From: Panicum virgatum
Lineage: Eukaryota; Streptophyta; Magnoliopsida; Poales; Poaceae
NCBI RefSeq assembly: GCF_016808335.1
Contig: NC_053139.1
Coordinates: 35,671,954-35,735,953 of the forward strand
Reading direction: 5' to 3'
DNA length: 64,000 bases
Below, in pieces: positions 12,535-25,379 of this stretch. How positions within the stretch are numbered: position 1 is the first letter of the stretch; the number at the start of each line of letters is the position of its first letter. The position numbers and the translations under genes are program-made. The notes below the pieces were generated by a model. It had not been told where the DNA came from. It worked only from the letters and a program-made list of their open reading frames with translations, and did not search any database.

Positions 12535-13187
12535 CATGTTGCCCATAACAATTCACCTTTTGTTCTTGGTGCATTACTCTCTGTAGAACCTGTACCATAT
12601 GGTTCCCAGTTCCTTTATTTAAAAAAAAATGGTTCCCAGTTCCCACCATCACTGTGCACCATAATTTGCGGTTAAAGGTGATTTTCACAATTGGATATTA
12701 CTAGTAAAAATTAGTGCCGTTTCAGTGCTGCTGATAAACTTCAGAATTCAGATACATTATGGTGCATGATGCCCGTGCTCTTTTACAATTTCAATAGGTC
12801 ATCAGAGGGGCAGTCCTATGTTTTCACAGTGATGATTATGTGAAATGCTCACATGATACAACTCTTAACCCGGGGAGATTTTCACTAACAAATGAACCAA
12901 CTAAAGATGTTCTACAGTGTTTCAATCTGAGGAGCTCAAACCCAAGCAAAAACGCTCCTAAAAAACAAAGCAAAACGAAGCAAGTACAACCAAGCTTGCT
13001 CCTACTGTCTCGCAACTTAGTAAAAAACAAGGGACTACTAGTCGCCGGATGATACATTTCAGTCACATACCGAAACAGGATCAGATTACTGTCATGAAAG
13101 AAGGCAAATGCACGACAGAACACAGGTAGCCCAAAATTCTCAACTAAGCACCAACTTCAACACAGTTCACGAGGGTGTATATGGTAA

Positions 13188-13294
13188 ACATAGACAGGTA
13201 ACCAGCACTCTTCCATAGACATCCAATCCAAAGCCTATATGGTAAACATAGACAGGTAACCAGCACTCTTCCATAGACATCCAATCCAAAGCCT
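13188..13294. repeat. 54-bp tandem direct repeat
   Basis: Two adjacent copies of a segment containing TATGGTAAACATAGACAGG and CACTCTTCCATAGACATCC lie just 3' of EF1B-gamma copy 2, probably in its 3' UTR. Unit 1 holds a single related segment. It is a simple local duplication. Confidence 0.75.
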
Positions 13295-13324
13295 AAGCAG
13301 TTCAAACTCCAGGTAAGTGGAACC

Positions 13325-16300
13325 TCACTTGAAGCATTTCGCATCAAGCAGGGCCTCACCCTCGAACGGCTCCTGGTCCTCGATCATGGCATTGACACGC
13401 TCCCTCTGGGCCTCATCAGAGATGTCCACCTTGGTCCACTCGTACAGCTCCATGTCATAGACCTCATCCATGACAAACTTGGGGACCTCCTGGCCACGGA
13501 AGAGCCAGAGCCCCTTCAACTTGAATGGGGGCTCAGAGCCAACCACAAGCATCTTGCCAAAGGCGTACTTGCGGCACAGGTCCATCCGCTGAAGGAACCC
13601 ACCAACCTTGTTCATGGTCACAAAGGAGACGGTGTTCTCATCATTGTACTTGTAGTCACAGAACCACAGAGAGTAGCCTTCTGGGTCATACATGTCCCAG
13701 AAACCTGAAATACAGACAGCATATGTAAGTTTTGGTCAAAATCCCCAAAAGATGGAAGAATGAATCTATCACATTCATCTAATTAGATTACTGTAACTGC
13801 TGTTGCAACCTAAACAGTACTGCTTATCAAAGCTTACATGATACACAGCTACTGTTACCACTGTGTGAGTGAGTTGGATTGGTCTAAATCTTTACAGCTA
13901 TCAATTAGTTGACCTGAGTAATAATATGTATAATACCATTCATTATAATGTCAAGAACAACATTTGTTACCATACAAGGCCACACCCAAATTTTAGACAG
14001 GAAGAAGCAACACTGATAGACCACATACGAGACTTCTTCACCAGCCATCACAATAAATGACATTGTTGGTATTAAGGTGGAGAAGATACCTTTGATGGCA
14101 ACCTCCCGGAAGTTGGTCTTTGTGTTTGAGTATAGCCTCTTCCAGTCATCAAGGATCATCTTGCTTGGTGGCAGCAAGTCAAGAGGATTCTTAGGCTTCG
14201 GCTTTGGTGCCTCCTCTTCTGCCGGGGCCTCAACCACCTTTGGCTTCGGGGCCTCCTTTGGGGCTTCTTTCTTCACATCCTTTGCCTTTGGCTCCTTGGG
14301 GGCAGCAGTCTTTTTCGGAACAGGAGGCACTGACTCTGCCTGCTTGACATCACCCATGACCTTCTTGAAGTTAGGCTGGTTAACCATGGTCCAGAAATAC
14401 CTCTCGACATGCGGAAACTCGGATGTGAAGCTCTTGGTCAAGATCCGTGCAAATCCATGGTAGAGGTTGCATGTCAATACAATGTCAGCTAGAGTGACAG
14501 AATGCCCAACAAGGAATGTCTTTGAGGCAAGGTGCGTGCTCAGAGAACCGAGCGCTCTTTTCAACGAGGCAATAGCTGTTTCCTCTGTCTGCACGAGCAA
14601 AAAAGTTAGTCTGAAATCTCATGATCAGTAATACAAGATCCAAGTTACACATTCTACAACTTACCATCTGAGAATAAGGAATGTAACCAAGCCTTGGGTA
14701 CAAGTACCATGCAACACCAGGATCAACTTCTGTTGCAGCAAAGTCCATCCACTGCTCAACATGGGCCTGCAAGAAACATTGATGAGGTTCAGTGGTTATA
14801 CGTGCTAAAACTTATACATGCAAACAGTCAAGAAATTACTCACTTGTTCAATCCGAGAAGACCCAAAAAGAGGGTTGCCATCATTGAAGCGAGCAACTTA
14901 AAGAAAAACAGAGGCATTGTTATCATCAGCAGAAAGAAAAACAGAGGCACGATTAGAATGAAAATGTTTGGAATTATAGATATACCATAGCGTGCAATAG
15001 CATTGCTCTCAAAAACAGCACCTTCAGGAGTCTCCAGAACAGGCACCTGAAAGAAATTGTTAGTTCCTGAACCTCTATACACAACTACTTTGAAGATATA
15101 GTTGGTGTATGTTGTACCTTCCCAAGGGGGTTCATCTTCAGAAACTCAGGGGTCTTGTTGGTGACACCCATCTCAAAATTCTTGGTCAACTCAACCTTGA
15201 CACCACTGTATTCTGCAGCAATAAGTGCCTTGAAGGCATTCTTGTTTCCAGGTCCAGAATGCAATACCTATGCAACAAACAATAGATTACGCATTGTATT
15301 ACAAATTGAAACTCAAGACTTGTGAATGGTGATTGAACACGTGCAGACCAAGCAATGACATCGACAACATTACCTAAGTGAGAGAACGTAATCCACATAA
15401 CATGTGTTTCAGTAGCAATAAAAGTACACAACCAAACAAATACACACAGCAATCAATGTATGAGATTGTTTATAATCTGAAGAGGCCAATGAAATCTCAG
15501 ATTCCCAACAAGGCACGTGAGCATTTTTCATACAGATAAAGCCAAGCAAGATGGTTTCAACAATGCAACCAAGTAAAGGCATGCGCAGAGAGAGAACAAT
15601 AATAGCAAACAGTACGGGATTGTGATAACTTAAACTATTATGGTTTTAACTTATCAAAATAAAATACAAAATAGTCAATTTTCACCTCCCAACTTAAATT
15701 CCTCTTCAATACTTATTCCTACCTGCGCTGCATCGTGATACCCCCACCCTATACATCCTGCTTTTCCTTTTACAGTCACCAAAATAGCACTGCTACATGT
15801 AACTTCCACTAAAGCACAACAAGGATCAGAAAGAAGGATAAAATAAATTGGGTTGGGATGATAGCTAAATGAATCAGATGCCTCAAATATTACTTTAAGT
15901 CGTGCATAAATGACTGTCTGCACCACGATCACACTGGTCAAAAGGGCTTCTATAAATGCACACCCAGCCATCCTACTAGTGAGCCAGTAGTTCTTGAGCG
16001 GCATCACTCGTACTGTGAATCACCCCCATCAAATCAAACTATGTATAACACTTCCCCGGTGTAAACAAGGGATGCCAAATTGCCAACAAGTGATCTATTG
16101 CCTCCACTATGATTTCTAAATGCCAAAGTTAACGGTGCTGCTTGTAGTTGAAACAAACCAGGAGCCCGGTGATGTTTTACTAAGGACACACAGACACACG
16201 CCTGGCCGAAGCGGAGACGAGTCGAGGATCTAAACAGCCTACCACACCCCGGTCGCCTCTACGTTTCCACACCCACGCGACTCGCGAATCGCATCCGACA

Positions 16301-16441
16301 AATCGACACCCCGCGTCGCGCATCAGATCAAGCTAACCACAAGGCAGTCCGATGCGCGAGAAAACTACATAGCCACTGAAACAGCAGGGACAGAACCCAA
16401 AGGAGGATAGAGGAGGAGGAGCAGCAACTCACCAGCGCCAT
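13325..16441 (-). CDS. EF1G: Elongation factor 1B subunit gamma, copy 2
   Basis: This is a complete paralogue of the gene at 7576-10781, with the same role in the eEF1B exchange complex. Exons are 16433-16441, 15118-15267, 14986-15046, 14844-14896, 14665-14766, 14090-14588 and 13325-13704; every exon has the same length as in copy 1, and the product is again 417 residues. The tiny Met-Ala-Leu first exon, GST-like half, Lys/Pro/Ala linker and C-terminal EF1G domain ending DAKCFK are all present. Visible differences from copy 1 include SLSTHL for SLNTHL, VPPVPKK for VPPVLKK and RVNAMIED for RVSAMIED. All are conservative, so selection appears to have preserved both proteins. Confidence 0.96.
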
Positions 16442-16525
16442 TTCGGCCGATCTGCAGCGCGGATCGCAGGAGCAGGCCGGCCGAGGAAGCGAGAGAGGGT
16501 TTACGAAGGAGGGAGAGAGCGGAGG

Positions 16526-16532
16526 ATTTATG
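16526..16532 (-). promoter_or_regulatory. TATA-like box of EF1B-gamma copy 2
   Basis: The minus strand reads CATAAATCC about 90 bases upstream of the start codon, at the same place as in copy 1. Confidence 0.5.
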
Positions 16533-16577
16533 TGATGGCGGCGCAGCGGAGATGACGGGGAGGAGGAAACCAGGATC

Positions 16578-16584
16578 TAGGGTT
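16578..16584 (-). promoter_or_regulatory. Telo-box (AACCCTA) of EF1B-gamma copy 2
   Basis: The minus strand reads CAACCCTAG about 140 bases upstream of the start codon, conserved with copy 1. Known as a recurring motif of plant translation-apparatus promoters. Confidence 0.55.
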
Positions 16585-17645
16585 GGGCGGCGGGCGTCCG
16601 GATGGCGAGGATCGGACGGACGGGATTGACCGCGGGGCGAGCTGGATGCGTGGGAACGGGACGGATTCTTTTGTAGTTACACACCTTGGGCAATCTTGGA
16701 ATTCAAATTAGGGCCTTGCGACGCTTTTGTTTGGACTAACGAGGGCCTTAACACAAACAGTAAACATTTCTACTTTCAAGTTGATAACTAACCCTTTTTT
16801 CTTATAAATCTATTAATAACTAACCTTTTCTAGCTGAAATTCCGTGACGGTCAAGTAATGGATCAAATAGAATGACGGTTTTACCTTGGTTTCCGCTAAA
16901 TTTAGAAACTTGGGAACTAATCTTATCAAGAACCTCAAGTTTGGATTTCTCTGTGGAAACTTGAGGTGCACGTTTTCGTGCCTGTCAAGACACTTCAAAA
17001 TTCTACAACGTTGGACGTTGCTATGACGAAAAGGAAAAAAAAACTATCAATATATATATTTTACAGTGGATTCAATAAAATAAATTTGGTGTTCTCATTA
17101 TTATTATTTTTCTCTAAAATTCAATCAAAGTTGGCCAAATTTAATTTAAGACAAATCTAATACGACATGGATCTCAAAACAGAAGGAGTATGTTTTCCAA
17201 AATAGTGGCGCACATCTTGATACTAGATTATTCGTCGAAACTAGCCAAACAAAACAGGTGAAAGAGGCACAAATAGGCTTGATGAACAATGGCATCAAGC
17301 ATGGAGCCGCCTCTCAAGCAGTGAAGCGGATATTCCGTATCGCCTGGCAAGGCTGGCAGCAGTAGCACCTGCCGTGCCGACAGAACACTGCCGTTACTCG
17401 AACATTTCTGGTAAAAGGAAAAGGAGTATGCAGTTCCGATGGGTTTTCGGCCCACAATGTCATGACCTTTAGACTTTTCGGCCCAGACCTGGCCCATCCT
17501 TTTCACGGCAACAAGCGGAGCACATCGCGAGCTCCCCGGCCGCGGCGGCGCCGTATCCCCCGCCGCCCAGAAGCCCGCCGCAGGTGAATACCCCTGCTCC
17601 CCTCCCGTCCCTCCTCGCTCTCACTCACCGCCGCCGGATTTCAGG

Positions 17646-18171
17646 TAGAGATGGCAGCGGATCGGGTTCGGTGCAGGTATCCGCGGGTTTCGGGTTTTCG
17701 GGTTTCGGGTTTGGTGTTGGTTTTTCGCCCACGGTTTTCAGGTTCGGGTTCGGGTTCGGGTTCGGGTTCGGTTTCGGGTTCGGTTTCGGGTTCGGTTTTT
17801 GGTTTCCACCCGTGGATATCCAATGGATATCCGAAATAAATTATTTGGAATTAAAACTCATGTTTTATAATATGTTAATGATAATTTGTTTACTTAGACT
17901 ATTAAATTTATTGAAAGTTGAGTCATGAAAATATTTATTATTTGTTGCATCTTGTTTATTCATGTGAATATGTGTATATTTATCTGCGGGTTTCGGGTAT
18001 CCATTCGGGTTTCGGGTATCCATTCGGGTTTCGGGTATCCGCGGGTTTGGTTTTGGTGATGGATTTCCACCCGAATCGGTTTCGGGTTCGGGTTCGGGTT
18101 TCGATTTCGGGTTTCGGTTTTGGGTGCACGGAGACTCCACCCGATCCGAACCCGACCCGTTGCCATCCTTA
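17646..18171. mobile_element. hAT element with 8-bp target duplication ATTTCAGG
   Basis: A non-autonomous element of 526 bp. The ends TAGAGATGGCAG and (reverse complement) TAAGGATGGCAA are inverted, and the 8-bp direct repeat ATTTCAGG flanks it at 17638-17645 and 18172-18179. The subterminal regions are filled with GGGTTTCGGGTA and TTCGGG repeats facing both ways; the middle is AT-rich. No transposase is encoded. Confidence 0.85.
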
Positions 18172-18184
18172 ATTTCAGGGCGAC

Positions 18185-18670
18185 TTACACCGATACTGGT
18201 ACGGATATCGGATACGCACTTTTTCAAAAAACACTGATACGGAGATACGGCTAGAATAATTAATAATTACACATAAATATCACATAGATATTCAGCAAGT
18301 GAGATTTTACTCTTGAGTAACTTCCCCTATACTCAGATGTGCAATAGTTGCATGTTCATATAACATTACTTCTATAATTAGCTTTCTCTAAAAGCACAAC
18401 TGATTCCACAAAAGGTTCTTTAGTTGCTGCGCATCTAGTTCTACAGTTCTATTGCAGCAAGTTTATCATTTTGTATCATCTCTTACTACCAAAATAGCAT
18501 TTGTGTGGGCTGATTACTGCTTTGGGCTGTATCCCATCTGGCCCAAAAATATCGGATACGCGTATCCAAACAAATACGTATCCGTTTTTTCAGAATACGA
18601 CTAGAAACGTATCCGAGATGTATTCGGAGCGTATCTGTATCCGATATATCGGATACGAATACGCCACCTC
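18185..18670. mobile_element. Probable DNA element with GGATACG/CGTATCC subterminal repeats
   Basis: Inverted clusters of GATATCGGATACG type repeats lie at 18190-18260 and 18545-18670, around an AT-rich centre. The structure resembles the neighbouring hAT elements. I found no target duplication, so the borders and superfamily are uncertain. Confidence 0.4.
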
Positions 18671-18783
18671 CTCGGAGTATCCGCATAACAGAGTGGGGCG
18701 ATCGTGATCTCCGCTTGCGGTGTGTTCGACGAAATGCGATCGTGACGTGTTCGGCCGTCTCCCTGGGTTTTAGGGTTCCATGC

Positions 18784-18978
18784 GTTTAGAAGGTTGTTAG
18801 TATCTGCTAGTACCGTTTAACTGGTTAATTGTGTAATGCTGCACAAAACGAAACTCTTTTTTTTTTCTGTGTATGTGTGTGCGTGCGTGTGTGTAATGCT
18901 AGTACCGTTTAGATGGTTGTTAGTATCTGCTAGTACCGTTTAACTGGTTAATTGTGTAATGCTGCACAAAACGAAACT
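18784..18978. repeat. 72-bp direct repeat, two copies 51 bp apart
   Basis: Positions 18784-18855 and 18907-18978 are identical except for one base (18791 A, 18914 T). The spacer holds a poly-T and a TG-rich run. No coding potential is seen. Confidence 0.9.
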
Positions 18979-21814
18979 GCCAGCTTGTGTTTGGTTTTAC
19001 TAGTTTCTCCAGGCCACGGAGTTATCTATCTGTTCGTAGAGGACTAGGTGAGTTTTAGGGAGCACTTGCTTCCTCTGTTCCAGATATGCCTAGTAAGTGC
19101 GAGTTGATTCTGTATTCCGCTGATGAAGAACTAGGTGTTCCTTTTCAGAAAAATGAAGACAAGTGAAACTCTGTGCTTTGCAAATGTGCAGGGTATTTGT
19201 AATTATTTAACATGAATTGAGTCTCTGTGATTGAGAGGACCGCTAAGCATATTTTCTTTTGCAAATGTCCATGGAAATTTGACTGGTAGTGGTGGGTCGT
19301 TTCTGCTGAGATTACATAGGATAAACACGGGCCCACTTCCCTAATACTCTGATAGATGTAATCATGTGACAGACGTACTCATCCTCAAGGTAGTCCTTTA
19401 TCGTTAGATATAATTAATCTTCTCCCTATTTCAACAAATTCTTCCCCCACAAGTCGCAAGTAACACATGGACACTACAATAGCATGGAAAAGCATGTACA
19501 CTACACGTCCACACACGGGGGAGAAGGTCAATGAACTTGAATTGAACCTGTTGATGTTCCCATTGGTCTTACTCTGTTTCTTGATAATTAACCCAAGAAT
19601 GAAGGGGAATAGGAAGAAGGAACAAAAGTTATCGCAATGATGAACATATCCTTTTTTTTTTCTTCTTTTGGGGAAAAAAAAAGAAAGGTCATATGACTGC
19701 TTGTGCTGCAAATAAAGTTATTCGCTGCAATTCTATTGGACATTATAGTAGGGATTGATTTGTTGACAACCTGCCGTCCAGTCTATCAGTTAGGTCCTTC
19801 ATATTTATTGAAAATGATCAGTGCATTTTCACGATTGAAAATGATCAATTCATTTTCACAACTATAGACAATGCTTTAGAAAGTATAATATATAAGATAT
19901 GTCAGGTCTTCCTTCAAAACCCTTTTGTTCAAGTAATTTTTTCGCCATCTTATTCTTATGTTACATGTTGGTAAGTAGTTGCATAGATCTAATATTAGAT
20001 ACAACCGATAGAAGTCAGTCTCTATTTTGTTTTCATATCAAATAGCGTCCAGTGGCAAATCTAGCATTTGAAGTTAGGGTGGTCCAACAAGATAATTTTT
20101 TTATTTATAACACCACAAAAGCTTAATAAAGTATCTTCAAATATCTTCAAATTTACCACTAAATATGAAATTTGCTTAAAAAAATTTACGGATCTATAAT
20201 AATTTAAATAAGATTACACAATGATTGCATGAGGCAGCAAGCTACATCACACCTAAATTACATGTCCCTATCATACCTACTTGCCTACCAATGTCGGAGG
20301 TACCAAATCAATGAGATTTAGATAGCTTGCTAGCAACTAGCTTGTTACATCTTGCAACCATACTTCCAAATTGCAATGGGAATGTGCTGTCTACCGTGGG
20401 CGTGAAGTGAAGAAGGTGCTTGCTTTTAGCTGTTGCTGGATGCCATGACAGTATGTGCGTGGAGTATTTGGCCCACGGCCCGCCCATGACTGGTGCAAAT
20501 CATACTTTTGATATATCAAATAAATAAAAATATGAAACTAGCAGTCCACACCCCACACCAACTTGCTTGGAACTAAAAAGCTCTAGATTTTGTTGTAAGT
20601 ATGAAATCAACCTATATATCACTTAGCTCACACATTGATGATATGCATGAGTCTGACAAATTTACAAAAGGACATATATATAACTCTAATTCGTGATATC
20701 TGTTTCTATTAATGTCAAAATTATGATGTATGGTGATATATCATATAGGCTATATTTAGAGATGTTTTCCTTCTAGAGGAAATGGCTAATTCACTTTATT
20801 CCCTGATATGCAAATCTGGCACGGAAGTTATTTCATAATTTATCTTTTGTATTGGCAGCACGCATGATCGGCAAACATTTAGCCCTGAAATAAGTGGCTG
20901 TGGTTCATCCCTTCATCCTACCCGTTGGTTAACCTTATCCTTAATCATCCTCTCTTGGCTTATTCTGTCTTTTGTTGATCCTCTGATAGTAACTGGTTTG
21001 CTGTGGTTGCGGGCGTGTGCCCTCCACAACCACCTACTATATTGCAGCCTGGTCACATCCCCATCATCTGACTAAGCTAGTTAATGATTCATTTTAGTTT
21101 CAGCGTTATATATTATACTTATTGTATAAATTACAGTTTCTACATGCACTTTAATTTTAATTTTTCTATAGTGTGCAATAGTTTCCTTTTTTATTTTTAC
21201 ATGAAATAATTCCTGTTAATATTGGGCAGGACCTTGATAACTAACCAGATATGACCTAATCTGTCACTACCGCTTACGATTTTCTGACAGCTGAGTGGTC
21301 AGCGGTACCTTTTCAAATATCTTGGGCTATCTTTTCCCTGATTACTTGAAAGGGATCAAGAATTTAGAAAAGGAAATATATTTTATGTTAGAACCTGAAG
21401 TTCATATTGACATGATTCCCATCAAAGTTATTGTTAATTAGATGGACTATCCATGTACATATAAGTCTAATAGTTGCGTTGTCCCCTTTGAGTGCTGACA
21501 ACCAATACAGCTATTGTGCAACGACTCCGAAAGAAGCTTAATTTGCTATTTGTAATGATCCTGTGCTTCACCATACAAGCATCACCCACTGGTTGAGGTA
21601 CCTGTATGTGCACTGCAATTTGTTTTCTTTTTGGATCACCAACCATCCATACATTTGCTGTTACCCCCACACAGAGGGAGGGTCCCTGTAGAGATGGCAG
21701 CGCAGTGTCCTTTTGCTTAACGCCATTATCCCTTTGGATTTGCATTGCCTCCTGAAAGTTACGTATTTGTTGGGCCTCGCCTTACCACCTTACAACTTGT
21801 GACAGCCAGTGAGT

Positions 21815-21864
<50 letters not shown>

Positions 21865-22430
21865 GAGTGATCCAAAGGCCACATACGTATACAGCCTAAC
21901 CATCATACAATCTAGCAAGCAGCTGCCTTTTTCTATTAAAAACGTTATCCAGCTAGCTGTAGGAATGATCTGATAAGAACCATGACGGCGCCGCGCCGAC
22001 TGTTTTGTGCTCTTGCGTGCCTGGACTGTCCTAATATAGCTCGATTATGATTTCACTGATATTTTGTTGATCTTTTTTTTCTTCTTCTTTTACCAAGCAC
22101 TAGCCTTGCGATTAGGTTCTCTTCTCGTAGATAAAGTCTGCTCATAAATAATTCTCCTTCTGAATTGTGATGATATTTATACTAGATTTCCAGTGCTTTC
22201 GAGTGACACTGTATCATTCATGGTACCCTGTAAAGGCCATGTCCATATTCAAAGAACAAGGAAGAAACAAACTCTAGCAAGAAGGAAACAGTTTCTGGTG
22301 ACTGTATGGCTTGGGTATACCCTGCTGAGGTGCTTGGGCCCTGCACTGTTCGATACATGCTACTACATAGTACATAGTAGCTTCACAGTCTTCTCTCAGT
22401 TCAGACACTATCGCCCCCTTGATGCTGAAA
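18979..22430. other. Gene-poor AT-rich stretch
   Basis: No gene, RNA gene or complete element was recognised. Short reading frames here show no family motif. The only clear structure is the CT microsatellite at 21817. A segment near 20050 (AGTGGCAAATCTAGCATTTG) resembles a repeat end common in grasses but could not be delimited. Confidence 0.4.
21817..21861. repeat. (CT)n microsatellite
   Basis: A perfect CT run of about 22 units in intergenic DNA. Confidence 0.95.
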
Positions 22431-22439
22431 CATGATTAC

Positions 22440-23230
22440 AATGATCTGGAAACTGGCTGCCGACGGCCGAACCACCGGAGAGCATCTACCCCAGTCCGTG
22501 TATGTAATACTCACCGCCTGTCTGATGACAAACCTGCAGATTTCTGCGGCGCGGCGTCTCGACCTGCTTGCCAGGATCCCAGAGCCGGATCGACCGGATC
22601 CAGCCCCGATCCCGATGGGCGCGCGGAGGAAGACGGAAACGCCCATCCATCCATCCATCCTTGAAGCAAGCAAGATCTCATACACGTAAGTGGGTCGACA
22701 CACGATCTTTACTACCAGGTTGCTGCTTTGTTTCATTTCACCCCGTCCCCAATTGGTGCCGACTGCCGTCGCTCGCTCGAGCATCGACGGGTCGCTATGG
22801 TCCGAGCAGGACTCGTCCACGGGGGGGGCGGAAAGGACGGGCATGCCTTGCCGAGGCGTGGGCGCGCCCGGATCCGGGGCCAATCGGTGGCTTGTTCGGG
22901 CGCGCGCGCTGCCCCCACCGGGGGGCCAGATCACGAGGGAGAGGGCCGAGGAACAAGTCGCCCAGAATCCTTGGCTGGACGCGGTCGGGCGCGTATGGGC
23001 TCCGCCGCGCCCCAAGAGCCGTCGCTCTCAGTCTCAGCCCCGGTTTCACCGTGCCCGCCTGCTGCTGGTCGTAACAGCAGAGGATAGATGGATGGATGGG
23101 TCAGGAGTGAGGACCAGGGGCAAAGGCAAACCAGAGAGCGCAGGGTGGTGAGGTGAGGTAGCAGCATGGGCGGGGGGTTGCCTTGCCTGATTTGGTAATC
23201 CGCGTGGGGGGGGAAAGTCCTGTTTTTTCC
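22440..23230. other. GC-rich island of unknown role
   Basis: About 790 bp of strongly GC-rich, CpG-rich sequence stands in otherwise AT-rich DNA. Long frames are open on both strands, as expected from composition alone, and none shows a recognisable domain. It could be a gene remnant, an orphan promoter or TE cargo. Confidence 0.3.
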
Positions 23231-23304
23231 TTCCCTGCGCTGCTGCTGCATGCACACGCCATCATGGTCGTTCGGAGGCACACGGGATTCTGGTTTTCAA
23301 TTTA

Positions 23305-23571
23305 GGCTGTGTTTAGATCCGTAAAATTGTGGTAAAAAGGGTCACATCGGATACTGTAGTATACTGTAGCATTTTTTGTTTATTCGTGGTAATTGTTGTC
23401 CTATCATGACCTAACTAGGCTCAAAAGATTCGTCTCGTCGTGTACATCAAAATTATGCAATTAGTTTTTTTATTTACCTACATTTAATACTCCATGCATG
23501 AGACAAAAAGTTTAATGTGATAGGTGAATAGTGAAGTTTGAAGAGAGAAATTTTGGAACTACACACAAGGC
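23305..23571. mobile_element. Tourist-like MITE with TTA target duplication
   Basis: A 267-bp element with ends GGCTGTGTTTAGATCC and (reverse complement) GCCTTGTGTGTAGTTCC, flanked by TTA at 23302-23304 and 23572-23574. The interior contains the GGCTCAAAAGATTCGTCTCG and TTAATACTCCATGCATG motifs of a MITE family very common in grasses. Three-base TWA duplication assigns it to the PIF/Harbinger group. Confidence 0.8.
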
Positions 23572-24216
23572 TTAGAGATTCCGAGAGGGCGCCCAGTGTA
23601 GCCAAAGAATAATTTAATATTTAAGCGGACGCATGGAAGGATTATGCACGCCGAGCGCCTTCAGATTATAAGAATTTAATTTATGTACAATGGGAAAAAT
23701 TGTCTTCTTAGGAACTTTTGTTTTTCTTTCTTTTTTGAGGGGGATCTTTGAACAAAAAAAAAGGTCGGCACTGATGGCAAATGCTGAGTCGACAAATTGG
23801 TGCAGCGACATAACGCGGCGACAGGGATCTGGAGACACGATAAGTCGAAGAGGGAGTTGTCATAGTTTGAGGAAGAAGGTGGCGGGATTGGGGGAGGAGG
23901 TCAGCTTACCGTGGAAACTACTACTCTCCCATAAGAAGAAAAATGAGATACACGGGGGAACTATAAAAGATGTTGCTGCCTCTGTATAGCTACATCCCAC
24001 TTTATAGATTGTCAAATAAACCAGATCGCTTAAATATTCAGAAAACATCAATCGATGAAAGAAAAAAAATATTTTCATATATAATGGACGATTCATTATC
24101 GTTACTTTGAGTGCTGGGTGTTTTCCTTTTGAAGTTCATGATTGCATTGTGTTTGGATTCATTTGTCAATCCTAAAAATAGGAACAAATATGGGAAGTTA
24201 CACGAATCTGTGTTAA

Positions 24217-25109
24217 GGTCCCGTTTGGGATGGCTCCGGCTCCCTGCCAAAAGGGCAGAGCTGGTTTTTATGGCTCCGCCTGCTCACAGGCAAAGCCAGT
24301 TTCGTGGCTCTTACAATCGGACGGAGCCACTCCACCTTCAGAGCATTTGGTAGAGCTCCAGCAGGAACCGCCGAAGGATAGGGATGGCAACGGATCGGAT
24401 AAGGTGCGGGTAGAGTAAATACCCGCCCTCGACAATACCCGAAATTCTTAGTCATACCCGTACTTGCGAAGTCTAGCGGGTAGAATTTTATACCTATATC
24501 CGTACCCACCGGGTACGGGTCGGATTTCGGGTAACCATCGGGTATATTAATGATAGCATAAATAACCTATCATTTGGTCATATAGACTAGCCCATTTTAA
24601 AGTTATCGCTCATACAAGCTAATGCAAAGCATTAGTAAAATAAAAATAGTAAACTAGAGGACTAAACGGTTCACCGTGCACTATTTTTTTTAGCTTCAGC
24701 ATCTATTTTGTTGTATGTAAGTAAATGCGTTCTAGCTATGTATTTCATCTAAAAAAATACAACAATGATGCATACACTTCACAACAAACAATAATCAAAA
24801 TGTTAATACCATTTTTATATCTATTAGTTCACACAATCTCATTATTAGTCTATATAGTTCGCACAATCATAGGAAAATAAGACATAAAGTTTGAGAATAT
24901 ATGAATTCACTATATCATATATTGTATTTCGGGTACCCGTTGGGTACCCGCGGGTAAGAATTCTTACTCGTACTTTACCGGCGGGTAAAATTTCATATCC
25001 GTACCCATACTCGCGAGTAGAATTTCATACCCATACCCTCACCTATCGGGTCGGGTACCCGCGGGTAAAATTGCCATCCCTACCGAAGGAGCCGGAGCCT
25101 AAGAGGCCC
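24217..25109. mobile_element. Tourist-like element split by a nested hAT
   Basis: Its ends share the inverted block GGCTCCGGCTCC (24231 onward; reverse complement near 25088) and TAA flanks both sides (24214-24216 and 25110-25112). Without the nested hAT and its duplication it is only about 180 bp. Its age is therefore greater than that of the hAT inside it. Confidence 0.65.
24379..25082. mobile_element. hAT element with 8-bp target duplication CCGAAGGA
   Basis: A 704-bp non-autonomous hAT. Both ends are TAGGGATGGCAA, and CCGAAGGA is duplicated at 24371-24378 and 25083-25090. Subterminal regions contain many ACCCG/CGGGTA repeats; the middle is AT-rich with no transposase. Confidence 0.9.
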
Positions 25110-25379
25110 TAAATTTGGATAGTGTTGGTGTTTTGGCCGCAAATTAAACAACAACTATCAACTCGCCGGACTCGCGGTGTGGAGGGCAACAAGGTCTCTT
25201 TGGTGTCGAAGCCATTTAATGCTATTTGTCTTACGCCCAAATAGAAACGGTAGAGTGAATTAGCTAGAGGAAGAGGCGTATACGCTGGCAGCCTGGCACG
25301 CTGCCTTTAGGCAAATCTATCAGTGAGCACTGCAGCTCCAGAGCGTCCAAAGAGGCATCTGATCCGATCGATATGAAAG

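Larger units (their letters stand above)
12535..17510. repeat. Tandem segmental duplication, unit 2
   Basis: This is the second copy of the duplicated block, in direct orientation, with EF1B-gamma copy 2. Exon lengths are identical to unit 1, while introns and flanks carry many substitutions and indels, so the duplication is not very recent. Its 3' flank has an internal 54-bp direct repeat (near 13185 and 13239) that unit 1 lacks. Confidence 0.85.

Noticed and set aside
22401..23015. 204-codon minus-strand open frame in the GC-rich island
   Set aside because: Open frames occur on both strands here and none shows a family motif; listed only as a GC-rich island.
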